Part shown: in pieces, positions 18,807 through 26,796 of the stretch
How positions within the stretch are numbered: position 1 is the stretch's first letter
Layout: every line of letters starts with the position of its first letter
NCBI RefSeq assembly: GCF_005796225.1
Contig: NZ_VAHO01000022.1
Location: 1-51,081, forward strand
Origin: Pseudarthrobacter sp. NamE5
GTDB lineage: Bacteria; Actinomycetota; Actinomycetes; Actinomycetales; Micrococcaceae
Length of the DNA: 51,081 nt
Reading direction: 5' to 3'
Notes under the pieces: model-generated
What the model saw: the letters and a program-made list of their open reading frames with translations, nothing else
Told to the model about the DNA's origin: nothing
Databases searched by the model: none
Made by a program: the position numbers and the translations under genes

Positions 18807-20084
18807 ATGGCAGCAACACCCAGGCCCTCACTCTCTGCGGGGGACCTTGCCAGCATCGACGGGCAGCTGGCCGGCACGGACCGGCTGCTGGAACAGAACT
18901 ACCCGGGCGACGACGGCTCGCGCCAGCCCGTCCACACGGTGTACGTCCCCGCGGACCGGTTCACGCCGTCGTTGGCTGCTGACTGGGGCGCCCAGGCGCT
19001 GGCAACCGCTGAGGCCCACGGCGGCCTGGAAAGGCTTGGCTGGTTGCTTGACCAGTCCCTCTCCCTGAGCGCAGCGGTTGCCTCCCGGGTGGCGGCCAAG
19101 CTCCGGCAGGAACCGATTGAGGACCTCCGGCTGGACTTCGAAGACGGCTACGGCGACCGCGGGGACGAGGCGGAGGACGCAGATGCCTGCACTGCCGCCC
19201 GCCAAGTAGCCGAGGCCGTTGCTGCGGGCACAGCTCCCCCATTCATCGGCATCCGCTTCAAGTGCTTCGAATCTGCCACACGGGCCCGCGGACTGCGGAC
19301 GCTGGACCTGTTCGTCACGGGGCTAGCCGAGGCGGGGGAACTGCCGCAGGGGCTCGTCCTCACGCTCCCCAAAGTCACCACGGTGGCCCAGGTCCAGGCC
19401 ATGGGCTATGCGGTGTCCCGGCTGGAGGAAGTCCATTCGCTGCCCGCCGGGCGCCTCCGTTTCGAAGTCCAGGTGGAGACGCCGCAGCTCATTATGGGAC
19501 CCGACGGTTCCTCCCCCGTGGCACAGCTGCCGCACGCGGTTCCCGGCCGGATCAGTGCCCTGCACTATGGCACGTACGACTACTCCGCTTCGCTCCAAAT
19601 CGCAGCTGAGCACCAGTCCATGGAGCACCCTGTCGCGGACTTCGCCAAGGAAGTCATGCAGCTGGCCGTCGCCGGAACCGGCATCAGGCTGTCTGACGGG
19701 TCCACCAACATTATTCCCGTCGGCGACAACGTGGAAAACGCCTGGCGGCTTCATGGCCGGTTGGTGCAGCGCTCGCTGGAACGGGGTTACTACCAGGGCT
19801 GGGACCTGCACCCGGCCCAGCTTCCCAGCCGCTTCGCCGCCACCTACGCCTTCTACCGGCAGGGCCTGCCCGCCGCCGCGGCCCGCCTGCGGAACTACGT
19901 GGAACAGACGGAAGGCGGCGTCATGGACGAACCCGCCACGGCCCGTGCGCTGGCCGCCTTCGTCCTGCGCGGCGTCCAATGCGGCGCTGTTGGCGCCCAT
20001 GAGGTCCAGGCGCTTGCCGGCGTCGGAATTCCCCAGCTCACTGCACTGGCGCACCCGCGGCTCGCCACCACGTCAAACTCATAA
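18807..20084 (+). CDS. CitE/HpcH-like lyase-fold protein (DUF6986-type), function unknown
   Basis: A 425-residue protein separated by only 3 bases from malate synthase. It appears to be a TIM-barrel related to citrate lyase beta/HpcH aldolases: the RLDFEDGYGDR segment (Asp110, Glu112, Asp113) resembles the acidic metal-binding motif of CitE and malate synthase, followed by IGIRFKCFE and VQVETPQLIMG in the expected order. Such proteins cleave or form C-C bonds next to oxo-acids such as glyoxylate or pyruvate, often with CoA esters. Its place between malate synthase and ureidoglycine aminohydrolase suggests work on glyoxylate or a ureido acid. No activity is established as far as I know. Confidence 0.8.
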   Translation: MAATPRPSLSAGDLASIDGQLAGTDRLLEQNYPGDDGSRQPVHTVYVPADRFTPSLAADWGAQALATAEAHGGLERLGWLLDQSLSLSAAVASRVAAKLRQEPIEDLRLDFEDGYGDRGDEAEDADACTAARQVAEAVAAGTAPPFIGIRFKCFESATRARGLRTLDLFVTGLAEAGELPQGLVLTLPKVTTVAQVQAMGYAVSRLEEVHSLPAGRLRFEVQVETPQLIMGPDGSSPVAQLPHAVPGRISALHYGTYDYSASLQIAAEHQSMEHPVADFAKEVMQLAVAGTGIRLSDGSTNIIPVGDNVENAWRLHGRLVQRSLERGYYQGWDLHPAQLPSRFAATYAFYRQGLPAAAARLRNYVEQTEGGVMDEPATARALAAFVLRGVQCGAVGAHEVQALAGVGIPQLTALAHPRLATTSNS

Positions 20085-20098
20085 GTAAGGATCCAGTT

Positions 20099-20911
20099 AT
20101 GGGCAAGTACTACTCCCCCACCGGCGGGCTGCCGCCGCAAAACCACCTCACCACCGAGCGGGCCATCGTCACCGAGGCCTACACGGTGATTCCCAAGGGC
20201 GTGATGACGGACATCGTCACGTCCAACCTGCCGGGCTTTTCGAACACCCGCTCCTGGATCATCGCCCGCCCCATCTCCGGCTTCGCCACCACGTTCTCCC
20301 AACTGATTGTGGAGATCGGCCCGGGCGGCGGGGCACCCAGGGCCGAATTCGAGGCCGGCGTGGAAGGCGTCATCTTCGTCACCCGGGGCAAGGTCAACCT
20401 GACCCTCGACGGCGAACTGCACCAGCTCGAGGAGGGCGGCTACGCCTACCTGGCCGCTGGCGCACAGTGGGGCCTGGAGAATGTCTCGGACGACATCGTT
20501 TCCTTCCATTGGATCCGCAAGGCCTATGAACGTCTTGAAGGGTACGAGGCCAAGTCCTTCGTCACCAACGAAAAGGACGTGGAACCGACGTCGATGCCGG
20601 ACACCAACGACGTCTGGAAAACCACCCGCTTCACGGATTCCAATGATCTGGCCCACGACATGCAGGTGAACATCGTGACGTTCCAGCCCGGCGGCGTGAT
20701 CCCGTTCCCGGAAACCCACGTGATGGAGCACGGCCTGTACGTCCTGGAGGGCAAGGCCATGTACCTGCTGAACAACGACTGGGTGGAGGTGGAAGCCGGC
20801 GACTTCATGTGGCTGCGCGCCTTCTGCCCGCAGGCCTGCTACGCCGGCGGCCCAGGCGAGTTCCGCTACCTGCTCTACAAGGACATGAACCGGCAGGTGC
20901 GCCTCACCTAG
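20099..20911 (+). CDS. allE: (S)-ureidoglycine aminohydrolase
   Basis: A 270-residue bicupin enzyme that releases ammonia from (S)-ureidoglycine to give (S)-ureidoglycolate. The C-terminal cupin keeps the manganese ligands in the pattern FPETHVMEHG (Glu, His, His) and a later Gln in FCPQACYAGG. The N-terminal YYSPTGGLPPQ and the end YLLYKDMNRQ are typical of AllE/UGHY. Last gene of the malic enzyme operon, 14 bases after the DUF6986-type gene. Ureidoglycolate lyase, needed to give glyoxylate, is not in the window. Confidence 0.93.
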   Translation: MGKYYSPTGGLPPQNHLTTERAIVTEAYTVIPKGVMTDIVTSNLPGFSNTRSWIIARPISGFATTFSQLIVEIGPGGGAPRAEFEAGVEGVIFVTRGKVNLTLDGELHQLEEGGYAYLAAGAQWGLENVSDDIVSFHWIRKAYERLEGYEAKSFVTNEKDVEPTSMPDTNDVWKTTRFTDSNDLAHDMQVNIVTFQPGGVIPFPETHVMEHGLYVLEGKAMYLLNNDWVEVEAGDFMWLRAFCPQACYAGGPGEFRYLLYKDMNRQVRLT

Positions 20912-20924
20912 GCACCCCTCCCCT

Positions 20925-20990
20925 CCCAACTAAGTAGCAGCACATGTCGTATTGGGTTCCCAAAACGACGTGTGCTGCTACTTAGTTGGG
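20925..20990. repeat. Long palindrome with 26-bp arms
   Basis: Arms 20925-20950 and 20965-20990 pair over 26 bases with one G-T wobble, and the 14-base centre (ATTGGGTTCCCAAA) pairs further, so a hairpin of about 32 base pairs can form. It begins 13 bases after the allE stop and could act as a terminator. Its length, the AAGTAGCAGCACATGTCGT core and the intergenic position suggest a dispersed repeat; I recall similar sequences in Arthrobacter genomes but cannot check. Confidence 0.75.
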
Positions 20991-21004
20991 GGAAAATTGG
21001 TGGC

Positions 21005-22147
21005 ATGGGCAGGCGCCGGAGCTGCGGTTCGATGCGGACCGCTGCTGCCCTGTGGGCGGCCCTGATGGCAGCCGCCGTCGGATGCACCGGGGAGCCGCCG
21101 CCGCCGCAACCTGACGAGCCCGCCGCGTTCGCCCTCCTGGAGGGTTTCAGCGCCCGGATGGTGGAGGAAGGCGCCCCTGCAGTCGTGGTATCCGTCCGGA
21201 ACAAGGGCGAGGCCTGGACGCATGCCGCCGGCGTAAGGAACCTCGAGTCCGCGGAGCCTGCCACGGTTGCCGATCCCGTGCACGTCGGCACCATCACGGA
21301 ATCCATGGTGGCCGTCTCGGTGATGAAGCTGGTGGAAGAGGGCAGGCTGGACCTGGACGGCCAGGTCAGCGCCTATTTGCCTGAGTTCGGTACGCTCCTG
21401 CAGCCGCCCGGGCCCGTCAGCGTAAGGCAGCTGCTGACACACGAATCAGGAATCCCCGACTTCACCGTCCCCCTGCTGGCATCGGGGCGCTGGGAGGAGA
21501 GAATGAACCGGCCGCTCAGCCTCGAAGAGCAGCTGGCCCTCGCTGGCACCGTTCCTTGGGATGGCCGGCTGGCACGAATCTTTGACTACTCCCGCTCGAA
21601 TTACGCGGCTCTTGCCCTCATTGTTGAGCGGCTCCGCGGCCAAGACATCGCTATGGTCCTGGCCGCAGACACCGCCGGTCCCCTTGGCCTGGCAAAAACC
21701 AGACTGGGGGGCTCACCGGCCACAGCCATGATTCACGGATATATCACCGTCGAAGGCATGAGGCAGGATGCCGGCATGCCGGTCTGGTTGGCGGAGGTGC
21801 CCTCCAACGGAGCGGTGTCCACGGTTGAGGAAGTAAACACCTTTTACGCGGCGCTGCTTCAGGGCAGGCTGCTGGCACCTGACACAGTGACGGCCATGAA
21901 GGGTGGATATTCGCAGTATTACGGCTTTGCCCTGCGGCGCTGGAACAACACCTGCAACAACCGCTTCTACTACGGCCTCCCTGGCGATGTGGACGGCTAC
22001 GGGACCGTCGCCATGACCAGCGAGGATGGCAGCAAGCAACTGGCCATGACGGTCGCCTACCCGCCCGCGCCACCCACCCTGGAGTTCAACCCGTTGATCC
22101 ACGAGATGCAGGAGGTGGCGCAGGAGGCGATGAACAGCCTGTGCTGA
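21005..22147 (+). CDS. Lipoprotein of serine beta-lactamase/transpeptidase fold with altered catalytic motifs
   Basis: A 380-residue protein with an Arg-rich start, a hydrophobic segment and a lipobox ending at Cys27 (MAAAVGC), so probably membrane-anchored outside the cell. The body aligns by pattern with class C-like serine hydrolases (VMKLVEEGRLDLDGQVSAYL, VRQLLTHESGIPDF). The expected SxxK nucleophile motif reads TITE (Thr96 to Glu99), YxN reads YSR (195-197), and no HxG/KTG is seen before DGYGTVAMTS. It may be a non-enzymatic binding protein. An in-frame ATG at 20972 and another at 21032 are alternative starts. Confidence 0.8.
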   Translation: MGRRRSCGSMRTAAALWAALMAAAVGCTGEPPPPQPDEPAAFALLEGFSARMVEEGAPAVVVSVRNKGEAWTHAAGVRNLESAEPATVADPVHVGTITESMVAVSVMKLVEEGRLDLDGQVSAYLPEFGTLLQPPGPVSVRQLLTHESGIPDFTVPLLASGRWEERMNRPLSLEEQLALAGTVPWDGRLARIFDYSRSNYAALALIVERLRGQDIAMVLAADTAGPLGLAKTRLGGSPATAMIHGYITVEGMRQDAGMPVWLAEVPSNGAVSTVEEVNTFYAALLQGRLLAPDTVTAMKGGYSQYYGFALRRWNNTCNNRFYYGLPGDVDGYGTVAMTSEDGSKQLAMTVAYPPAPPTLEFNPLIHEMQEVAQEAMNSLC

Positions 22148-22159
22148 ATAACGCTGCAG

Positions 22160-23341
22160 TCAGGTGCCGGGGTTCAGGACCACCTTGATGCAGCCGTCCT
22201 CTTTCTTCTGGAACTTCTCATACAAAGCGGGTGCGCCTTCCAGTCCCGAACGGTGGGTGACCAGATCCATCACGCCCAGCGGATCGGCGTCGTCCTCCAC
22301 CAGAGGAATCAGGTCATCAATCCAGTGCCGCACATTGCACTGGCCCATCCGGACCTGGAGCTGCTTGTCGAACATGGTGAGCATCGGCATGGGGCTGGCC
22401 TGGCCCCCGTACACGCCGCTCAGGGAGAGCGTTCCGCCGCGCCGCACGGCGTCGATGGAGGTGTGCAGCGCTGCGAGCCGGTCCACGCCGCCGGTCTCCA
22501 TGGCCTTTTGCGCCAGTTTGTCCGGCAGCAGGCCCAGCGCCTGGTGGGCGAAGCCGGCTGCGGGAGAACCATGGGCTTCCATGCCGACGGCGTCCACCAC
22601 CGCGTCCGGACCCCTTCCGGCGGTCATCTCCCGCAGTTCGTCCGCCACGCCTTTGCCGTAGTCGAGGGTTTCCACCCCGTGCCGCGCCGCCATCTCGCGC
22701 CGCTCGGGGACAGGGTCGATGCCAACGACGCGAAGCCCGCGCTGGACTCCAATCCTGGCGGCGAACTGGCCTACCGGGCCCAGCCCGAACACTGCGAGGG
22801 TGCCGCCGGCCGGGGTGTCGGCGTACTCCACTGCCTGCCATGCGGTGGGGAGGATGTCGGAGAGGAAGAGGTACCGCTCATCCGGAAGTTCCGTGCCGAC
22901 CTTCACCGGACCGTAGTCGGCATGCGGGACGCGGAGGTATTCGGCTTGGCCGCCGGGTACTGAGCCGTACAGCTCTGAGTAGCCGAAGAGGGCGGCGCCT
23001 GAACCCTTTTCCTTGACCTGGGTGGTTTCGCACTGGGACTGCAGCCCCAGGGAGCACATGTAGCAGTGGCCGCAGGCGATGTTGAAAGGAACGACTACCC
23101 GGTCGCCCTTGCGGAGGTTGGTGACCGCGCTGCCTACTTCCTCCACGATGCCCATGGGTTCGTGCCCAATGACATCGCCCTTGTGCATGTACGGTCCCAG
23201 CACCTCGTACAGGTGCAGGTCCGATCCGCAGATCGCCGTGGAGGTGATGCGGACAATGGCATCCGTCGGCTCCTGGATCACAGGGTCGGGTACTTCCTCC
23301 ACGCTTACAGAGCGTTTTCCTTGCCACGTCAGTGCTTTCAC
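22160..23341 (-). CDS. Zinc-dependent alcohol dehydrogenase
   Basis: A 393-residue medium-chain dehydrogenase. Catalytic zinc ligands appear in ICGSDLH and GHEPMG, the structural zinc cysteines in CGHCYMCSLGLQSQC, and the NAD-binding loop in VFGLGPVGQFAA. It resembles the formaldehyde-dehydrogenase-like (FDH-like) subgroup with an extended C-terminal half. The start is GTG 23341 (VKALTWQG), preceded by AAAGGCGAG; the open frame extends upstream into the divergent promoter region without family similarity. Substrate unknown. Confidence 0.88.
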   Translation of the reverse strand: MKALTWQGKRSVSVEEVPDPVIQEPTDAIVRITSTAICGSDLHLYEVLGPYMHKGDVIGHEPMGIVEEVGSAVTNLRKGDRVVVPFNIACGHCYMCSLGLQSQCETTQVKEKGSGAALFGYSELYGSVPGGQAEYLRVPHADYGPVKVGTELPDERYLFLSDILPTAWQAVEYADTPAGGTLAVFGLGPVGQFAARIGVQRGLRVVGIDPVPERREMAARHGVETLDYGKGVADELREMTAGRGPDAVVDAVGMEAHGSPAAGFAHQALGLLPDKLAQKAMETGGVDRLAALHTSIDAVRRGGTLSLSGVYGGQASPMPMLTMFDKQLQVRMGQCNVRHWIDDLIPLVEDDADPLGVMDLVTHRSGLEGAPALYEKFQKKEDGCIKVVLNPGT

Positions 23342-23418
23342 AACTCGCCTTTCCGGAAGTCTCGCGTTCAGTCGGGGCTCGCGCCCGTCCTTCGACGCTA
23401 TCGACAATCGGCCAAAAA

Positions 23419-23434
23419 AGTAAGCAGGCTGACT
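23419..23434. promoter_or_regulatory. AGTAAG-N4-CTGACT palindrome
   Basis: A 6-4-6 near-palindrome seven bases upstream of the predicted -35 of the small gene at 23516 and 78 bases before the divergent dehydrogenase. Close relatives occur at 24832 and 41576, and a weaker one at 30491. Confidence 0.5.
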
Positions 23435-23441
23435 AAAAGCC

Positions 23442-23470
23442 TTGTCGTCCCGGCCTGCGGCTCCTAGCGT
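23442..23470 (+). promoter_or_regulatory. Predicted promoter of the small gene at 23516
   Basis: TTGTCG (23442-23447) and TAGCGT (23465-23470) are 17 bases apart, and the start codon follows about 45 bases later. Confidence 0.5.
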
Positions 23471-23515
23471 AGGAAGAGCCACATCCGCAGACAGCACGAG
23501 TGAAAGAGGAACGCC

Positions 23516-23764
23516 ATGTCGCTCTACCAGCCCGAACCCGTTGAAATTTCCACCCGTATGCGGCCGGGCGAATGGACGGAAGCGAGCTTGGCGGAGCTGG
23601 TCAACTCCTACCGCCACCGGATCGTGGAGATGGGTGCCAGCGTGTCCGATATCGTCACGGACATCGAGAGGAACGACGACGGCTCGGTCCAGGTGGCGGT
23701 GTCCTGGGCCAAACCCGCGAACCAGGGCGACGAAGACGCAGTGGCCGGCGGACAGACCCTGTAA
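23516..23764 (+). CDS. Small acidic protein, unknown function
   Basis: An 82-residue protein with AAAGAGGAA four bases before its ATG and a good upstream promoter, so probably expressed. It has a predicted helix (TEASLAELVNSYRHRIVEMG) followed by beta-like IVTDIERNDDGSVQVAVSW. No signal peptide, cysteine or known domain. It ends 10 bases from the convergent HAD gene. Confidence 0.7.
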   Translation: MSLYQPEPVEISTRMRPGEWTEASLAELVNSYRHRIVEMGASVSDIVTDIERNDDGSVQVAVSWAKPANQGDEDAVAGGQTL

Positions 23765-23773
23765 GGACAGTCC

Positions 23774-24481
23774 CTAAGCCCTGGCGATCAGCCGGCCAAT
23801 GGCGCTGGAGGTGAGATTCTGGAGCAGGTCGGCAGGTCCTTCATAGACCTCTATTGCCCCCGCTTCACGAAGTTCCACCGCATTGATTCCCCCGCACCTG
23901 ACAGCGACGCAGGGGATTCCCAGGGCCCCGGCAGCCTTCATGTCCCAGACGGCATCCCCAACGAAGACGGCGTCAGCGGCATCGACACCAATCGCTTCCA
24001 GGGCCGCCACCAGGATGTCCGGGGAGGGCTTGCTCTCCTTGGCGTCATTGGCGCTGGTGGCTCCGTCGATGAAGGCATCGGAATCCAAGACGCCCTTCAT
24101 CACCTCCAGGTCCCTGTGGCGGGCGGAGGAAGCCAGTGCCACCGCCAGCCCCCCGGCGTGGCACTGGGCCAGCAGCTCCTTGACTCCCTCGAACGCCCGC
24201 AGGGAAGGCCAGTGGGAGGCATACAGGGCGCCGTGGCTGGCCATGATCTCCGCATCCGCTGAGCGGTCCCGGTCCCCAGGCAGCAGATTGTCCACCAGCC
24301 GGTCACCGCCCATGCCCACGTAGTGGTGGATGGAGGCCATGGGGATGTCGTAGCCGTACTGGCGGAAGGCACCCCACCACGCCATGGTGTGGATGTAGGA
24401 CGAATCAATCAGTGTTCCGTCCACGTCAAAAAGAACCCCCCGGCGTCGAGCGCCAGAGGGTGTCTTGGCTTGGTGCACCAT
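23774..24481 (-). CDS. HAD-superfamily hydrolase (phosphoglycolate phosphatase-like)
   Basis: A 235-residue phosphatase-fold protein. Motif I is FDVDGTLID with Asp19 as nucleophile and Asp21 as acid/base, motif II the Ser in LASSARH, motif III the Lys in KESKPSPD and motif IV VFVGDAVWD. The cap between motifs I and II is helical as in phosphoglycolate phosphatase and beta-phosphoglucomutase. Its ATG overlaps the stop of the DUF1508 gene by one base (TGATG), implying coupled translation. Substrate unknown. Confidence 0.88.
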   Translation of the reverse strand: MVHQAKTPSGARRRGVLFDVDGTLIDSSYIHTMAWWGAFRQYGYDIPMASIHHYVGMGGDRLVDNLLPGDRDRSADAEIMASHGALYASHWPSLRAFEGVKELLAQCHAGGLAVALASSARHRDLEVMKGVLDSDAFIDGATSANDAKESKPSPDILVAALEAIGVDAADAVFVGDAVWDMKAAGALGIPCVAVRCGGINAVELREAGAIEVYEGPADLLQNLTSSAIGRLIARA

Positions 24482-24771
24482 CAGCTGACCGCTGCCCGCT
24501 TGGCTGCGGGCGTCTTCTTGTGGCGGGCAGCCTCCTCCTTGGCAGAGGTGACGGGGCGGACGCGCTCCCGGATGACTGTTCCGGCGCCATCATGGCTCTT
24601 GTCCCGGATCAGCCCCGTGCCGGCGATCTCGCGCGCCATTGCCACCCCGGCAACGGCGGCCCGCTTAGTGGGAAACGTGACCGAGATGGCCATCAGGCTC
24701 CCGCTTCCATCCAGCATCCGGACCCTGTAGCCACCGTCGGGCGCGTCCACCAATTCAAAATACCCGGCCAT
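24481..24771 (-). CDS. DUF1508 (YegP-like) protein
   Basis: A 96-residue protein whose first 60 residues match the DUF1508 fold by pattern (YFELVDAPDGGYRVRML, then FPTKRAAVAGVAMAR). The C-terminal third is Lys/Arg/Ala-rich and probably flexible. ATG 24771 is chosen over GTG 24780 because AGGAG lies eight bases before it. Coupled to the HAD gene. Family function is not known. Confidence 0.85.
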   Translation of the reverse strand: MAGYFELVDAPDGGYRVRMLDGSGSLMAISVTFPTKRAAVAGVAMAREIAGTGLIRDKSHDGAGTVIRERVRPVTSAKEEAARHKKTPAAKRAAVS

Positions 24772-24831
24772 TAATATCACTCCTCAGTCAGTCACGGCGT
24801 TGTGCTTTGTGGGAGCACTCCATGAGGTCTT

Positions 24832-24847
24832 AGTAAGTATACTTATC
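24832..24847. promoter_or_regulatory. AGTAAG-TATA-CTTATC palindrome with embedded -10-like TATACT
   Basis: The inner 12 bases TAAGTATACTTA (24834-24845) are a perfect palindrome and contain TATACT on both strands, about 60 bases before the DUF1508 start. It may be both promoter element and operator for the DUF1508-HAD pair. Related palindromes occur at 23419 and 41576. Confidence 0.5.
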
Positions 24848-24886
24848 TATTCTGCGAAGGAGAAGCCACTCCCGGACCGCACCGCC

Positions 24887-26695
24887 TCAGCACGGCTCCG
24901 CCGCTTCCGGCGGAATGGGAGTGTCACTTCGGCGCACCGTATCCTGATGAAGCTCCAAAGCGCTAGTCACAAGCGCAAAGTGGCTGAAGGCTTGTGGAGT
25001 GTTGCCCAGCTGCCGGCCGGCTTTCACGGCCCATTCCTCACTCAGCAGCCCGACGTCGTTCCGCAGCTCCAGCAGCCGCTCGAAAAGTTTCCGTGACTCC
25101 TCATGGCGACCCGCGCCCAAGAGCGCCTCCACCAGCCAGAAAGAGCAGGCCAGGAAAATTCCCTCGTCCCCCGGCAGGCCGTCGTCGCTCTTTTCCGGAC
25201 GGTAGCGCAGCACGAACCCGTCCTCGGTAAGTTCACGCTGGATGGCTTCAATGGTTCCAATCACCCGGGGGTCGTCCGGCGGCAGGAACCCAACCCGCGG
25301 AATCAGCAGGAGGCTGGCGTCCAGCTCGGGCCGGCCGTACGACTGCACGAAGGTGTTGCGGGAAGCATCGAAGCCGTTGGCCATAACGTCCTCATGGATG
25401 ATGTCCCGCAGCCGCTCCCAGCGCTCCACCGGCCCCTTCAGGCCGGATTCGCGGACGCCTTTCACCATCCGGTCCGCCGCCACCCAGGCCATCACTTTGG
25501 AATGCGTGAAGTGCCGGCGCGGCCCACGCATCTCCCACAGCCCGTTGTCCGGCTGGTCCCAGATGGTTTCGAGATGTTCCATCAGGGCAAGCTGCACGTC
25601 CCACGCCTCGTCCGGATGCTTGAGCAGCGAATTCCGGGTCAGGGCAAGGCAGTCCAGCACCTCGCCCCACACGTCCAGCTGCAGCTGCTCCGCGGCCCCG
25701 TTGCCGATGCGCACGGGCGACGAGTTCTCGTAGCCCTTCAGCCAGGGCAGTTCCATCTCCGGCAGGCGGCGCTCCCCGTGAATGCCGTACATGATCTGCA
25801 GGTCGGCAGGGTCACCGGCCACTGCGCGCAGCAGCCAATCCCGCCAGGCCGCGGCCTCCGCCGTGTAGCCCGCGGCCATCAGGGCCTGCAACGTCATAGT
25901 GGCGTCCCGCAGCCAGCAGTAGCGGTAGTCCCAGTTCCGCGGCCCTCCAATCTGCTCCGGCAAGGACGTGGTCACGGCTGCCACAATGCCGCCGGTAGGC
26001 GCGTAGGTCAGGGCCTTCAGGGTCACCAGGGAACGCACCACTGCCTCCCGGTACTCACCCTTCACTGTGCACTGGGAAACCCAGCCCCGCCAGAAGGCAT
26101 GCGTGGTGCGAAGGACTTCCTCGGCGTCGACCGTGTGCGGCCTGCCAACGTGGCTTGGCGCCCAGGTGAGCACGAACGGAACCCTGTCTCCGGCGTTGAC
26201 GGTGAAATCACTGATCGTGTGCATGTTCTCCCCGTGCAGGGGTGCCGGGGTCACCAGATAGACGGCGTCCGGCCCGGCAATGGCGTGAAGTCCGAGTTGG
26301 TCCCGGCGTACCCAAGGAATGATGTGCCCGTAGTCAAAACGGAGGACCAGTTCGCTGTGCATCCTGACACTGCCGCTGACGCCTTCGACGATGCGGACGA
26401 TGTCCGCCACGGAGTCGCGCGGTGGCATGAAGTCGATGACCCGCACAGACCCTTCAGGCGTTTCCCACTCCGTCTCCAGGACCAGCGTGCCCTCCCGGTA
26501 CCCTCTTCGGGTACACGCTCCCCCGCCCACAGGAGCCAGCAGCCAGCGGCCGGCTTCGGGTGTGTCCAGCAGTGCGTTGAAGCAGGCGGGGGAATCGAAC
26601 CTCGGCAGGCAGAGCCAGTCGATGGACCCCTCTTTGCTGATCAGGGCCCCCGTCTGAAGGTCACCCACCACTGCGTAGTCTTCAATCCGCGCCAT
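24887..26695 (-). CDS. Glycoside hydrolase family 15 (glucoamylase/trehalase-like)
   Basis: A 602-residue protein with a small N-terminal beta domain (IEDYAVVGDLQTGALISKEG) and the (alpha/alpha)6 catalytic barrel with NWDYRYCWLRDA, QLQLDVWGEVLD, the general acid Glu in GLWEMRGPRRH and the general base Glu in GDEGIFLACSFWL. The opening sequence is the type seen in actinobacterial GH15 enzymes that include trehalases. No signal peptide, so an intracellular role on trehalose or alpha-glucan is likely. Start at ATG 26695 follows the conserved N-terminus; the frame extends to 26785. Confidence 0.9.
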   Translation of the reverse strand: MARIEDYAVVGDLQTGALISKEGSIDWLCLPRFDSPACFNALLDTPEAGRWLLAPVGGGACTRRGYREGTLVLETEWETPEGSVRVIDFMPPRDSVADIVRIVEGVSGSVRMHSELVLRFDYGHIIPWVRRDQLGLHAIAGPDAVYLVTPAPLHGENMHTISDFTVNAGDRVPFVLTWAPSHVGRPHTVDAEEVLRTTHAFWRGWVSQCTVKGEYREAVVRSLVTLKALTYAPTGGIVAAVTTSLPEQIGGPRNWDYRYCWLRDATMTLQALMAAGYTAEAAAWRDWLLRAVAGDPADLQIMYGIHGERRLPEMELPWLKGYENSSPVRIGNGAAEQLQLDVWGEVLDCLALTRNSLLKHPDEAWDVQLALMEHLETIWDQPDNGLWEMRGPRRHFTHSKVMAWVAADRMVKGVRESGLKGPVERWERLRDIIHEDVMANGFDASRNTFVQSYGRPELDASLLLIPRVGFLPPDDPRVIGTIEAIQRELTEDGFVLRYRPEKSDDGLPGDEGIFLACSFWLVEALLGAGRHEESRKLFERLLELRNDVGLLSEEWAVKAGRQLGNTPQAFSHFALVTSALELHQDTVRRSDTPIPPEAAEPC

Positions 26696-26764
26696 GTCCT
26701 TACCCTGCCACAGCCGCTCCCAAAGGGAAGGGCACTCACCGGTGTAGCCTGAAAGCCCTGAGGC

Positions 26765-26795
26765 ACACCGGGAGGAACAGAACACCGGGAGGAAC
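26765..26795 (+). repeat. Duplicated Shine-Dalgarno segment
   Basis: ACACCGGGAGGAAC occurs at 26765-26778 and identically at 26782-26795, period 17, directly before ATG 26797. Both copies contain GGGAGGA; only the second is at a workable distance from the start. Confidence 0.8.
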
Positions 26796-26796
26796 T

